Source of the DNA: Chryseobacterium indoltheticum
Lineage (GTDB): Bacteria > Bacteroidota > Bacteroidia > Flavobacteriales > Weeksellaceae
Direction: 5' to 3'
Length of the DNA stretch: 64,000 bases
NCBI RefSeq assembly: GCF_003815915.1
Contig: NZ_CP033929.1
Span: 1,674,001 to 1,738,000 of the forward strand
The position numbers were made by a program, and so were the translations under genes. Below are positions 27,374 through 36,339 of this stretch, piece by piece; the first letter of the stretch is position 1, and each line of letters begins with the position of its first letter. The notes beneath the pieces are model-generated. The model saw only the letters and a program-made list of their open reading frames with translations, did no database searches and had not been told where the DNA came from.

Positions 27374-27452
27374 TTCTTCCTCTAGGTAACGGTTCAAATA
27401 TGGAATGATTAAATTACCTCCCGCTCCTGCATGATTATATCGGGTGGCATAT

Positions 27453-27487
27453 AATAGGTGACCTCCTAAAATACGAGGTTACCTATT
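27453..27487 (+). terminator. Hairpin after the 27.0 kb cassette
   Basis: AATAGGTGACCTC (27453-27465) pairs with GAGGTTACCTATT (27475-27487) with one G-T pair around a nine-base loop. RHS-core homology begins on the very next bases, so this hairpin also marks a recombination joint. Confidence 0.6.
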
Positions 27488-27525
27488 AGTATAAGTGCAA
27501 CGGAAAAGAACTTCAAGAGACCGGA

Positions 27526-28326
27526 ATGTATGATTATGGCGCAAGATTCTATATACCGGATATTGGTAGATGTGGCGTTGTAGACCCGCTGGCGGAGAAA
27601 ATGACTCGTCATAGTCCTTACAATTATACTTTTAATAACCCGATTAGGTTTATTGATCCAGATGATAGAGAACCTCAGCATATTGATCCGAGTAAAATTT
27701 TTGATAAAAATAAAGATGGTTCTTATAAAAATCCCAAATTAGTACAAGCATGGAATCAATTTGCAACTTCTAAAGAAGGACAGAATTTTTTAAAAGATTA
27801 TGCAAGCCCTGGGCAAGTTGTAACAGGGCACAAGTATTCTGATGCAGGTGGCAAATATGATAAAGCTGGCATCGATTTAAGTTTCGATAACGGTAAAGCA
27901 CTTACCACTCGTAATTCAGATAGAACAGTTACTCCGGCAAACGGTATTACAACTATAAAAGAAGAAAATGGAAGAATGAATTTTCAAGTAAGTATTATGG
28001 ATGGAGCATTTATAGATAGAACAATAGAGACAGTCACTCATGAGTTAGGGGTCCATGTAAAATTAGGCGCAGCAGATTATTTTGACAATAGAAAATTCGA
28101 TTTTTCTACTGGCTACGAATCAATAGCAAAAGATGGATATACGCAATCTTATCTGAATAAATATTACGGTCCAAATTCAGGTAGAAGTACAAATACTCCA
28201 GACCACTTAGTTAATAAAAAAACAGATCAGGCATATAAATTAGGCTCGCCAATTATAAAAGCCCTTTATCAAAAATATAATATAAACAGAACTGATGCAC
28301 AAATTAAAAACCTTTATAATAACTAG
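27526..28326 (+). CDS. Orphan RHS tip with HELGVH metal-binding-like motif
   Basis: A displaced C-terminal piece of an RHS gene. Homology to the RHS core starts at about 27489 ([20 protein letters not shown]) right after an in-frame stop, so the first usable ATG lies inside the core. The core shows decay: [10 protein letters not shown] for the usual [10 protein letters not shown], and PDDREP for PDGREP. Residues ~50-266 are a tip unrelated to that of the main RHS gene ([20 protein letters not shown], then [16 protein letters not shown]). It contains [18 protein letters not shown], a His-Glu-x-x-x-His pattern that could bind metal. The following gene overlaps its end by 32 bases, as expected for toxin and immunity. 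It could be silent and be recombined onto the intact RHS gene. Confidence 0.75.
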   Translation: MYDYGARFYIPDIGRCGVVDPLAEKMTRHSPYNYTFNNPIRFIDPDDREPQHIDPSKIFDKNKDGSYKNPKLVQAWNQFATSKEGQNFLKDYASPGQVVTGHKYSDAGGKYDKAGIDLSFDNGKALTTRNSDRTVTPANGITTIKEENGRMNFQVSIMDGAFIDRTIETVTHELGVHVKLGAADYFDNRKFDFSTGYESIAKDGYTQSYLNKYYGPNSGRSTNTPDHLVNKKTDQAYKLGSPIIKALYQKYNINRTDAQIKNLYNN

Positions 28327-28990
28327 TACTTGTTTACTATCATTAATTGACTGTAATGATAATAAAATACCTATTTCGGGTATTTATGCAAATAATAATC
28401 AATTTGTAATTATTGAAAATAATAAATTATTATATCCCTTTGAATCTAGAATTAAATTTCAAAATGATAATGTAATTCTTAATAATCAGGAATACAAAAA
28501 ATTATCAATTAATGAAAATATTGCTAATTTTGATAGTTTAGAGGTTTCATACAATACTGACAATTATGAACATAAAGGAATTAAAGAGTTTGATGCTAAA
28601 ATATTTCAGAATTCAATCATATTTTATGATGTTGAAAATAATATTACAAAAAAAATTAAATTAGATAAAGAATTTAAAAAATGGTTCAATTTTTCTTTAC
28701 AGGAAAGAAAAATGGACACAAAAAACATTAATAAGACAAACAATTTTATTATTTGTCTTATTAAATATAAAAATAAAGACACTAAAATTATTTATGCAAA
28801 TGCATTTAATGATAAAAATGATTTACGATTATTTATGACATTACTTGTTACTTATATTTCAAGCAATAGAGAAAAAGCAACCACTATTGAAAAAATGAAT
28901 TTCAAAAGTTTAGATTCATTGGAAAATTATATAGATAAAACTAAAGGTGGCTTAAAAAGAGTACCATTACCACCTAAACCCGATGCCTAA
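28295..28990 (+). CDS. Lipoprotein-like candidate immunity protein
   Basis: A 231-residue protein with a signal peptide and a lipobox-like LIDC ([20 protein letters not shown]), so the mature form may be anchored by lipid. The rest is Asn/Lys/Ile-rich with beta strands and a final helix-rich part; it ends [12 protein letters not shown]. No family recognised. Its start overlaps the orphan tip gene by 32 bases, which argues for translational coupling and for an immunity role against that tip. Base composition is even more AT-rich than neighbouring genes, suggesting recent transfer. Confidence 0.6.
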   Translation: MHKLKTFIITSTCLLSLIDCNDNKIPISGIYANNNQFVIIENNKLLYPFESRIKFQNDNVILNNQEYKKLSINENIANFDSLEVSYNTDNYEHKGIKEFDAKIFQNSIIFYDVENNITKKIKLDKEFKKWFNFSLQERKMDTKNINKTNNFIICLIKYKNKDTKIIYANAFNDKNDLRLFMTLLVTYISSNREKATTIEKMNFKSLDSLENYIDKTKGGLKRVPLPPKPDA

Positions 28991-29016
28991 AGTTTTCTGA
29001 CTTTGAGCAAATAAAT

Positions 29017-29050
29017 AAAAAACCCTCGCAACTTGCTAGGGTTTTGTGTT
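29017..29050 (+). terminator. Terminator of the orphan RHS cassette
   Basis: AAAACCCT (29019-29026) pairs with AGGGTTTT (29038-29045) across an 11-base loop and continues into GTGTTTT. It lies ~30 bases after the immunity gene. Confidence 0.65.
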
Positions 29051-29211
29051 TTATAGCATAACAATATTTTTCTAGGACTACATTTTTTTGACTATATAAT
29101 CTCTAATCGTAAGCTTGTAACCAAAGCTTTATCTTCTTCGTGTAAGTCTCCCTAAAAACCAGACATTTTATAACCCTAAAATTATTAACAAAAAACGATT
29201 AATTTTAGGTT

Positions 29212-29530
29212 ATAAGAAAAAGCAAATTTAAAGACAGCCAAATTTTGGCTATTTTAAAGGAATATGAGTTAGGACAAACAGCAAAAGAATTGTCTCGGAA
29301 ATATGGTTTTCATTATCAGACTTTGCACGATTTGAAAAAGAAATTCAGGGGGATTAATTCTCCCAAAGTACTGGCAAAAATTAATTAACCGGAATTAGAG
29401 AATAATCGCTTGAAGAAGATGTTTGCAACCTTAGTTTGGAACTTGAAGCATTGAAAGACGCACTCTCAAAAAAGTGGTAAAGTCTGCACAAAACAGGAAG
29501 TGGTTGCTTATCTGGTTTGAGAATATCCGA
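29212..29530 (+). mobile_element. Eroded IS3-family transposase remnant
   Basis: In one frame the DNA reads RKSKFKDSQILAILKEYELG, then QTAKELSRKYGFHYQTLHDL and KKKFRG, which is the helix-turn-helix start of an IS3-family OrfA (usual MRKSKFTESQI...). After stops and small changes come NRLKKMFATLVWNLKH (the NRxLKKMxADLxLE leucine-zipper part) and KQEVVAYLV, EYPMNIRQECKS (the start of OrfB). The initiator is ATA instead of ATG and at least four stops interrupt it. Terminal repeats were not identified. A short inverted repeat (29171-29212) precedes it. It is a dead insertion sequence at the end of the toxin locus. Confidence 0.75.
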
Positions 29531-29886
29531 TGAACATTCGGCAGGAGTGTAAATCGTAATAGCATACTGATTGGTCGCATTGTCCAATCTTAAATTGTGT
29601 TATGGAGAGATAATAGTGTCCGGCATTCCATAATAATATGAAATTTTAAAGAAAATTTAGTTTTTATTCTGCATTAGAAATTCAGATGAATTAAATAATT
29701 TAATCAAAAACTTTGATTTTATACTTTATTTGGATTTTTGAAAACAAATTTTCAATAAATTAAATGTACATAGAAGGAATCTATAATTATTATCGTTTTG
29801 GCATATAGTTTGTATATAAGGAAATACCAACATTCATCACTATGTTAATTGAAAATGAAAATCCTCAGCTTTACGTTGAGGATTTT
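29531..29886. other. Spacer with bidirectional terminator
   Basis: No gene is visible. At the right end AAAATCCTCA (29858-29867) pairs with TGAGGATTTT (29877-29886), flanked by A and T runs, so it can stop transcription from both sides. It directly follows the minus-strand gene at 29887. Confidence 0.55.
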
Positions 29887-30354
29887 TTAATTTTTACTGA
29901 TGGCTTTTCTTTGTATGGGATTTAAATTTTGTATATCTGCAACTTCTTGGGAATTCAAGTTGAAATCTAAAATCTCCGGGTTATACAGAGGGTTGTCGAT
30001 TCCCTTTAAATGATCATCGATAAATGATTCAAAATGTAAAACCCTGAATTCTTTTTTATATAACGTCGCTAATAAGGTGTTGACATCAACAATCAAGATT
30101 TTCTGTTTTCTATTTTCGATCCATATCGGTAAAGCAACTTTTTGACTATTATCACTCCATAACACAGGTCCCGCTGTCCAGTCATTAATTGTTACTATTT
30201 TGTCTTTGAAAGTTAAGTATGAAATTCCACCAAGAGGTGCGCCCATTGCAATTTCATTCAGTATTCCATATTCAATTCTATATTCTTTGTTTGGAGATAA
30301 AAGGTTTTTATCTGTATTGGAAAAATTCCAGGCTGTAATGATTTTGTCAGTCAT
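29887..30354 (-). CDS. Hypothetical protein with a decayed copy at 52.5 kb
   Basis: A 155-residue soluble protein (MTDKIITAWNFSNTDKNLLS; KIVTINDWTAGPVLWSDNSQ; ESFIDDHLKGIDNPLYNPEI). No signal peptide, no membrane segment. The pattern of a short beta-rich protein with Trp/Gly loops resembles proteins that accompany toxin or immunity arrays, but I cannot name a family. A related sequence at 52535-52833 shares long near-identical blocks but is broken. Located downstream of the toxin locus, opposite strand. Confidence 0.6.
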   Translation of the reverse strand: MTDKIITAWNFSNTDKNLLSPNKEYRIEYGILNEIAMGAPLGGISYLTFKDKIVTINDWTAGPVLWSDNSQKVALPIWIENRKQKILIVDVNTLLATLYKKEFRVLHFESFIDDHLKGIDNPLYNPEILDFNLNSQEVADIQNLNPIQRKAISKN

Positions 30355-30608
30355 AAGTTGAGTGGTTTGATCAGTTACTCATTTTATACATTATCGCATG
30401 CTCTCAAATATAATTTATTATAATATTGGATTGGTCTACACATAGATTTTAACCTTTATTTTTTATGAATGATTTGGTGAGGGTTTTAAATCGTACAGTT
30501 TTTTTGACAATTTGTATAATGATTAATACCTCGGGTTAAGTTACACTCTTTAAAATGCAGAATATTGATCTTCACAAATTGGATAACTATAGCTTAATAC
30601 TTGGTATT

Positions 30609-30692
30609 TTTTTAAAATTGGTACATCACAAATGTTTTTTCTTAAGATTATTTTTAAAATTGGTACATCACAAATGTTTTTTCTTAAGATTA
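30609..30692 (+). repeat. Perfect 42-base tandem duplication
   Basis: Two exact adjacent copies (30609-30650 and 30651-30692) of a 42-base AT-rich unit that contains TTGGTACATCACAAATG and CTTAAGATTA. It lies in the intergenic region between two minus-strand hypothetical genes. No further copies were seen nearby. The identity of the copies suggests a recent duplication. Confidence 0.8.
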
Positions 30693-30781
30693 AACTCTCA
30701 AGGTTGTTGCCAATCCAATTTTGTAATTAATTCGAAAAAATTACACAATTTGTAAGGGTGGTACATAGTATGGTTTTATTG

Positions 30782-31255
30782 CTAAACTATGCGTTGCAAG
30801 AATTTTTTATTTATTTCTTCCTTTATATAATTTTCATCTTCTTGATTTAGAAAACCTAAAGGTGCATATTCCGTATATTTCTTTTTGAAATTTTCGACCA
30901 ATTTATCATATACTTTATCCTTTTCAACATATGGGGAATGATAATGGTCAATTTTTTCAAATTCTCTTTCTACATCATTGAAAAATATTTGAAAGTAGAT
31001 TCTGTCATTAATTTCTCTTTTCCAGTTTAGAAGCCAATTAATCTGACTTGCTATGGTGTTTGTATTTTCAGGATATCTCAAGTCTTGTTTTAAGAAAAAA
31101 CGAGGATGACCGTTTGTAAACTTACAAACAAGATCATAATCTTTATCCATTCTTTTATTGAAATCTGAAAGATTGAGCTGAGCCATTTTTAAATTTTCTG
31201 CGTTTTTATCGATTGTTTCCTGAGGGATATCGTTTTCAAAAGAAATTATATTCAC
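30782..31255 (-). CDS. Hypothetical protein, paralogue of the 59.7 kb gene
   Basis: A 157-residue soluble protein (NAENLKMAQLNLSDFNKRMD; DLRYPENTNTIASQINWLLN; YAPLGFLNQEDENYIKEEIN). About two thirds of its positions match the protein at 59687-60184, including the entire ENTNTIASQINWLL block. It is helical, rich in charged residues and aromatic residues, with no signal or membrane segment. Family not recognised; the number of copies suggests an accessory family such as immunity or contact-dependent elements. Intact. Confidence 0.65.
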   Translation of the reverse strand: MNIISFENDIPQETIDKNAENLKMAQLNLSDFNKRMDKDYDLVCKFTNGHPRFFLKQDLRYPENTNTIASQINWLLNWKREINDRIYFQIFFNDVEREFEKIDHYHSPYVEKDKVYDKLVENFKKKYTEYAPLGFLNQEDENYIKEEINKKFLQRIV

Positions 31256-31759
31256 TGCTAAATATTTTAAATAATGTACTGAGCAAATTGTAGTCCGTTA
31301 GCTTTTTACTTTATAAGCTAATAACAAAATTTTTATTAAACAGTTGCCTTTGAGGCTATCTGATTTTCTATAGCAAATATATTCCGTTGTCTCTGCGGAA
31401 AAAAATCTTTTTGGGTATCCGTAATCGGAGATTACAAACCCTCCGCAAAAATATTTCAAGCTTTATCAATGGTCTTTCTTATTGTTTTCATGGAATTGAT
31501 TGCAGTTTTCCTTGTGCCTGCCTGAATGGTAATCTGCATAGAAAAGTCAGAAACCTCACAAGATGCAACAAATGCAGTTCATTGAAATTTATATACTTAT
31601 TAATCATCTTTATAAAACTCATCTTATTTGCAGGTATCACAATAATACCGACTATATCTTTTAGAAAAATCATTTAATTGACATTCTCTAATCTCTGCAT
31701 AAAATGGGTTTTTTAAACAATTTTAAAATGATTAAATGGGTAATGGTTTGGAAAAGGCT
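31256..31759. other. Intergenic region with a possible repeat element
   Basis: No supported gene. Around 31420-31450 the sequence ATCGGAGATTACAAACCCTCCG forms a small stem (CGGAG/CTCCG), and the minus strand at about 31490-31530 encodes LPFRQAQGKLQSIP-like sequence, a peptide pattern I associate with dispersed repeats of Bacteroidetes genomes. This may be a decayed REP-like or small mobile repeat. The frames at 31387-31677 (plus) and 31488-31673 (minus) are probably by-products of it. Confidence 0.35.
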
Positions 31760-32035
31760 TTAATCCTTCTTTCCATATGGAGAATTAATTTCTACAGCTT
31801 TATCGCAGAGAAGATAGGTAAAATATGATTTGTTTCCGGATTTTTCATCGGTGTAGATTTCACTGTCCCATTTGATAACCATTTCCCAGCTGTCCCACTT
31901 TCTCATTTTATGGACAAAAGGATTGAATGAACATTTGACCTCATAATGCTTTTTATTTTGATCACCTTCAAAACTGACAATTACTGAATTGTCATTCGGA
32001 TCGGTTTCTTCAACGATGGTAGCTTTTAGTTTCAT
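31760..32035 (-). CDS. Hypothetical 91-residue protein after the polymerase operon
   Basis: A small soluble beta-rich protein (MKLKATIVEETDPNDNSVIV; SWEMVIKWDSEIYTDEKSGN; KSYFTYLLCDKAVEINSPYG). No family recognised. It starts 32 bases after the end of the DnaE-type polymerase gene on the same strand, so it is probably part of that damage-response transcript. Its acidic, Trp-containing surface could be an accessory protein; this is speculative. Intact. Confidence 0.55.
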   Translation of the reverse strand: MKLKATIVEETDPNDNSVIVSFEGDQNKKHYEVKCSFNPFVHKMRKWDSWEMVIKWDSEIYTDEKSGNKSYFTYLLCDKAVEINSPYGKKD

Positions 32036-32067
32036 TTGAAAGTTTTTTGTTTACAGTTAATTTTTAT

Positions 32068-35000
32068 TTATTGCATTTTTTGTCTTGGCAGTCCAATTTC
32101 GTGCTCTTGAGGATAGGGCTTTCTTTGCGTCATGCTGACATCTTCATGCAGTGTTCTGGCTGCTTCCAAGGATTTTTCTTTATCCATAGAATATCTTGGA
32201 TCGGGTACAAACGGCATCTTTGCCATTTTGTGAATGGTAATCGTCGGAAAGTGAAAATCCACCTCAACGGTACCCAACAATAAGTAGCAGCCTCCGCCCT
32301 GAAATGGATACTCTTGGAGACAATTGGGAAAATGTGCTGTATCAAAATATTCGCCTTCTGCATCAATCCAGGTTCCGAAAAACATGGCTCCTCTTTTCGT
32401 GGGGACGTGTTTCCTGGAAATAAGGTAAGCGAGCATTTTGATCTGCTTCTTGTGATTTTTAACGAGATCTTTCGCCATTACCGTTCCCCTGTATTTGGTC
32501 TGTAACAGATCAAAAGGACTGAAAGAAACAGGAAAACCCAGAATCTCAATTTCATCAAATGCATCTTCAAAAGGATTTTTGATAATGACCGGAAGCTTGT
32601 ATTCTTTTTGTGGTTCATCCAATAAGGTTGGATGTCTGAATGTTGATTCGTCATTCCCAAACAGGAACCTTGCCTGAATCAAAAGCTCATGCTTCTGTTT
32701 TCCTGTAAACCTGAAAGCACCGATAAAGATGAGGATCTGCAGGGTTTCAATTCCAATCGGTATCCTTTTGACGAAATTTTCCAGAGAAGTATATTCGCCG
32801 CTATTTCTTCTTTCTTCGGGAATCAGCATGGCGGTTTTTCCTTCTACTTTTTCAATGTGCATGAGTCCTAAATAAACATCTGTTCCATACACTGTTGTTT
32901 GACATTCGCTGAGGTTGACACAAGGGTTGTTGATGGTGGCTCCCGACATTTTCGCTTCATGAACATAAACTTCGGTTCTGTAAAATCCACCTCCATTGTT
33001 GATGGCACAGACCATAAACTCAATAGGGTAGTAGACTTTCAGATATAAACTCTGATAGCTTTCTACCGCATAAGAAGCCGAGTGAGCCTTACAGAAAGAA
33101 TAACCTGCAAAGGATTCGATCTGCCGATAGACTTCTTTAGACAGTTGCTCAGGATGCCCGAGTTCTTGACAGGATTCAAAAAAATGGTCTTTTACCTTTT
33201 GCAATGCAGATAACGATCTTCCTTTACCGCTCATCGCTCTTCTCAGAACATCACCGTCCGCCGCTGACAAACCTCCGAAATGCAGTGCGATTTTAATCAC
33301 GTCTTCCTGATAGACCATAATTCCATAGGTTTCGCCAAGTTCCTTTTTAAATACATCATGGAAGTATTCGAACTTTGTAGGGTTGTTGTGCCTGAAAATA
33401 TACTCTTTCATCATTCCACTCTGCGCAACTCCTGGACGGATAATAGATGAAGCAGCGACAAGAGTCTTGTAGTCTTCACATTTCAGTCTTCTGAGCAGAC
33501 CACGCATTGCAGGACTCTCAATATAAAAACAGCCGATGGTTTTTCCAATACTCAGATAACTATTGCATTTCTTCTCATTTTTTGAAATCGTCGTGTCTTT
33601 AATATCCACTGTAACCCCTCTTTTTTCTTTGATGAGTTCAACAGTATCTTTTATGGTTCCGAGTCCTCTTTGAGATAAAATATCAAACTTTTCAAAACCG
33701 ATTTCTTCAGCTGTATGCATATCAAACTGGACAATCGGAAAACCTTTGGGTGGCATCTCCAATGCTGTAAAATTGGTAATGGGTTCTTCCGAAATTAAAA
33801 TGCCGCAGGAGTGCATGCTTCTCTGATTCGGAAACTTTTCCAAAAGCTTGCCGTATTTATGCACCAATTTAAAAACTGAATTGTCGTCATGCTGATCCAT
33901 TGACTTCGTAGCCAAAATATCCAATTCTTCTTTCGGTAAACCAAAAGCTTTTCCGACTTCCCTGAAAATGGACCGGTACTTAAATTCTACATTTGTTCCG
34001 CAAAATGCGACGTGTTCTTTGCCGTATTTATTGAAAATATATTCCAAAATGGTGTCTCTATTCCGCCAACTCCAGTCTAAATCAAAATCGGGTGGAGTCT
34101 TCCTGTTGAGGTTGAGGAATCTTTCAAAATACAGATCGAGTTCCAAAGGACAGATATCTGTAATTCCCAAACAGTAACTGACAATGGAATTAGCACCACT
34201 TCCTCTTCCGACATGCATAAAACCCATGTTGTTGCTGTACTGAACAATATCCCAGGTGATGAGGAAATAAGCACTGAATTTTAGGAATTCGATGACTTTT
34301 AATTCTTTCTCTACTCTTGCCTTGGCTTCCGAATGTTCTTTACCATATCTGGTTTCCAATCCCTCGTAAGCGAGTTTTGTCAACAGTCTAAAATCGCTCT
34401 CCCGGTTGCCTGTGTAATACTGCTTGTTTTTAGGGGTAGAAAAATCATAATCAAAACTACACTGGTCAATAATATCCGCTGTGTTCTGTATGATTTGAGG
34501 ACAGTAACGGTATTGATTCAGCAGGTGTTTTTTATTGATAAATGTTTCGTTATCTCTGCAACAATCGTTATCAGTCAATTTACTGATCAGCGTATTGTTG
34601 TCAATCGCTCGTAAGATTTTGTGTAGATTATAATCCAGTTGGGTTGTGAATGTGACAGGATGCAGGATGACCATTTTGTGAATCAGCTTTTTCAAATCAG
34701 GCTTTACAAGATGATTCAATTCCTCAGGTCTGATTCCGACAAACTCATATTCCTGCAAAACTTCAGGAATGTTATGCAAAGGGTAAATGACAAAGGTATT
34801 TTCAAAAACTGGATTGTGTTTTGGAATTGCGATTCCGTCACAATTATAATGGGTCAACAAGCGGTTAATCTCTCCGACACTTTTTTGGTTTTTTGCTAAA
34901 CAGATATAATAGAATTCGCTTTCGACTCTGATTTCAACACCAACAATCGGTTTAATATCATTGTCATTACAAAGTTTGAAAAAATCGTAGATTCCTGTAA

Positions 35001-35121
35001 TGGTATTGATATCTGTAAGAGCCAAAGTTCTGACTTGATGATCGACGGCCTGCTGTACCAAATCCTGAAGAGAAATGGTTCCGTAACGAAGGCTGTGATA
35101 GGAGTGACAATTGAGAAACAT
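32068..35121 (-). CDS. dnaE2: DNA polymerase III alpha-type subunit, error-prone DnaE2-like
   Basis: A 1017-residue C-family polymerase, shorter than replicative DnaE (~1150-1500). The PHP domain begins FLNCHSYHSLRYGTISLQDL; the usual TDH is TDINTITG, so one metal-binding His is missing. The catalytic palm shows PDFDLDWSW (Asp pair) near residue 350 after GRGSGANSIVSYCLGI. The fingers and thumb region contains SFAGYSFCKAHSASYA; an HhH region (IPIGIETLQILIFIGAF) and a C-terminal OB fold (KMLAYLISRKHVPTKRGAMF) follow. It lies 13 bases after dinB on the same strand, the usual damage-inducible pair in Bacteroidetes. Expected to copy damaged DNA with a Y-family partner. A spare replicative copy is less likely because of size and context. 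Confidence 0.87.
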   Translation of the reverse strand: MFLNCHSYHSLRYGTISLQDLVQQAVDHQVRTLALTDINTITGIYDFFKLCNDNDIKPIVGVEIRVESEFYYICLAKNQKSVGEINRLLTHYNCDGIAIPKHNPVFENTFVIYPLHNIPEVLQEYEFVGIRPEELNHLVKPDLKKLIHKMVILHPVTFTTQLDYNLHKILRAIDNNTLISKLTDNDCCRDNETFINKKHLLNQYRYCPQIIQNTADIIDQCSFDYDFSTPKNKQYYTGNRESDFRLLTKLAYEGLETRYGKEHSEAKARVEKELKVIEFLKFSAYFLITWDIVQYSNNMGFMHVGRGSGANSIVSYCLGITDICPLELDLYFERFLNLNRKTPPDFDLDWSWRNRDTILEYIFNKYGKEHVAFCGTNVEFKYRSIFREVGKAFGLPKEELDILATKSMDQHDDNSVFKLVHKYGKLLEKFPNQRSMHSCGILISEEPITNFTALEMPPKGFPIVQFDMHTAEEIGFEKFDILSQRGLGTIKDTVELIKEKRGVTVDIKDTTISKNEKKCNSYLSIGKTIGCFYIESPAMRGLLRRLKCEDYKTLVAASSIIRPGVAQSGMMKEYIFRHNNPTKFEYFHDVFKKELGETYGIMVYQEDVIKIALHFGGLSAADGDVLRRAMSGKGRSLSALQKVKDHFFESCQELGHPEQLSKEVYRQIESFAGYSFCKAHSASYAVESYQSLYLKVYYPIEFMVCAINNGGGFYRTEVYVHEAKMSGATINNPCVNLSECQTTVYGTDVYLGLMHIEKVEGKTAMLIPEERRNSGEYTSLENFVKRIPIGIETLQILIFIGAFRFTGKQKHELLIQARFLFGNDESTFRHPTLLDEPQKEYKLPVIIKNPFEDAFDEIEILGFPVSFSPFDLLQTKYRGTVMAKDLVKNHKKQIKMLAYLISRKHVPTKRGAMFFGTWIDAEGEYFDTAHFPNCLQEYPFQGGGCYLLLGTVEVDFHFPTITIHKMAKMPFVPDPRYSMDKEKSLEAARTLHEDVSMTQRKPYPQEHEIGLPRQKMQ

Positions 35122-35134
35122 AATCCTGTGTTTA

Positions 35135-36277
35135 TTATCTTAAGAGTCCGGACGCTCTGCCCACACTTCCGGTTCCAAATCTGTTTTTGATCTTATCCAT
35201 GGTCTGATACAAAGAGATCAATTCCTCTGTATCCTCAAACAAATCCATCTGATGACAACCGTGGACTAATCCTGTGAATTTGATCCCGATAAGTCGTATT
35301 CGCATTCTTCTTGTATAGACTTTTTTAAAAAGTTCGAGCACGTATTTAAGCAGAGTATGGTCTGCTGAGGTATAAGGAATTCTACACTGCTTGGTCTCTG
35401 TATCGAAATTGGAATAGCGGATTTTAACCGAGATCGTTGAAGTCAGCCATTTTTCCTGACGTAGCTGGAAAGCCAATTGCTCAACCATTCCCGATAAAAC
35501 ACTTCTCAGGTTCTGTACATCGATGGTGTCCTGAGAAAATGTATTTTCTGTGGATATTGATTTTCTTTCTGAATAGGGAACAATCGGAGTATCATCAATT
35601 CCATTGGCTTTTTTCCAAAGTTCAGTTCCGTTCTTACCGATCAGCTGATGTAAAACTTCAACCGGAGTTTCAGATAAAGTCTGAATGGTTCTTACTCCTA
35701 ATCTTGACAATAGCTGAAAAGTCACATTTCCAACCATTGGAATTTTTTTGATGGAAAGGGGATTTAAAAATGGTTTAATATTCTGTTCCTGAATTTCCAA
35801 TCTGCCGATCGGCTTGGATTCTCCGGTGCCGATCTTTGCTACGGTTTTATTGGTGGATAAAGCAAAACTTATAGGTAAACCGGTATTTTTTGTAACTGCA
35901 TCCACGATTTCATTCGTCCACTGGTAGCACCCGAAAAATTTATCCATTCCGGACAAATCCAGATAAAATTCATCGATGCTCGCTTTTTCCAAAACGGGTA
36001 CTTTTTCCTGAATTACTTCGGTTACCATATGCGACATTTTGGAGTACATATCCATGTCACCTTTGATGACTCTTGCTTCGGGACATAATCTTAATGCCAT
36101 TTTGATAGGCATGGCACTTCGTACACCGAAAAATCTTGTTTCGTAAGAGCAGGATGCCACTACACCACGGTCTCCACCTCCTATGATCACAGGCTTTTTC
36201 TCCAATTCGGAGTTTTTCAACCGTTCACAGGAAACAAAAAACGTATCCAGATCCATATGCACTATCGCTCTTTCCAT
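35135..36277 (-). CDS. dinB: Y-family DNA polymerase (DinB/Pol IV type)
   Basis: A 380-residue translesion polymerase. Motif I is MDLDTFFVSCERL (metal-binding Asp near residue 8), then GVVASCSYETRFFGVRSAMP in the fingers, and motif III SIDEFYLDLSG with the catalytic Asp-Glu near residue 102. The HhH-like thumb includes IKKIPMVGNVTFQLLSRLGV, and the little finger domain covers ~240-350. It is the first gene of the dinB-dnaE2 transcript and is divergent to the S24 regulator with only 61 bases between starts. Regulation by that repressor is likely. Intact and of normal length. Confidence 0.93.
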   Translation of the reverse strand: MERAIVHMDLDTFFVSCERLKNSELEKKPVIIGGGDRGVVASCSYETRFFGVRSAMPIKMALRLCPEARVIKGDMDMYSKMSHMVTEVIQEKVPVLEKASIDEFYLDLSGMDKFFGCYQWTNEIVDAVTKNTGLPISFALSTNKTVAKIGTGESKPIGRLEIQEQNIKPFLNPLSIKKIPMVGNVTFQLLSRLGVRTIQTLSETPVEVLHQLIGKNGTELWKKANGIDDTPIVPYSERKSISTENTFSQDTIDVQNLRSVLSGMVEQLAFQLRQEKWLTSTISVKIRYSNFDTETKQCRIPYTSADHTLLKYVLELFKKVYTRRMRIRLIGIKFTGLVHGCHQMDLFEDTEELISLYQTMDKIKNRFGTGSVGRASGLLR

Positions 36278-36312
36278 GGTGTAAAATTATTACGTTTTAT
36301 AACAAAATATCG

Positions 36313-36339
36313 TATATTTGTTGCTATAATTTATAGCAA
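36313..36339 (+). promoter_or_regulatory. Promoter and palindromic operator of the S24 regulator
   Basis: TATATTTG at 36313-36320 is an exact TAnnTTTG box. Directly after it, at 36321-36339, TTGCTATAATTTATAGCAA is a perfect 9-base inverted repeat around one T and touches the regulator's ATG. A second half-site-like TTATAACAAA lies toward dinB. The repressor bound here would block both its own promoter start and, because the gap is 61 bases, probably dinB. The mRNA leader would be only about ten bases. Confidence 0.7.

Noticed and set aside
31387..31677. 96-codon frame next to the polymerase island
   Set aside because: It covers a repeat-like region on which the minus strand has an equally open frame; no family.
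32130..34899. Several open frames of 60-93 codons inside the DnaE-type gene
   Set aside because: They lie antisense or out of frame within a well-supported 1017-residue CDS.
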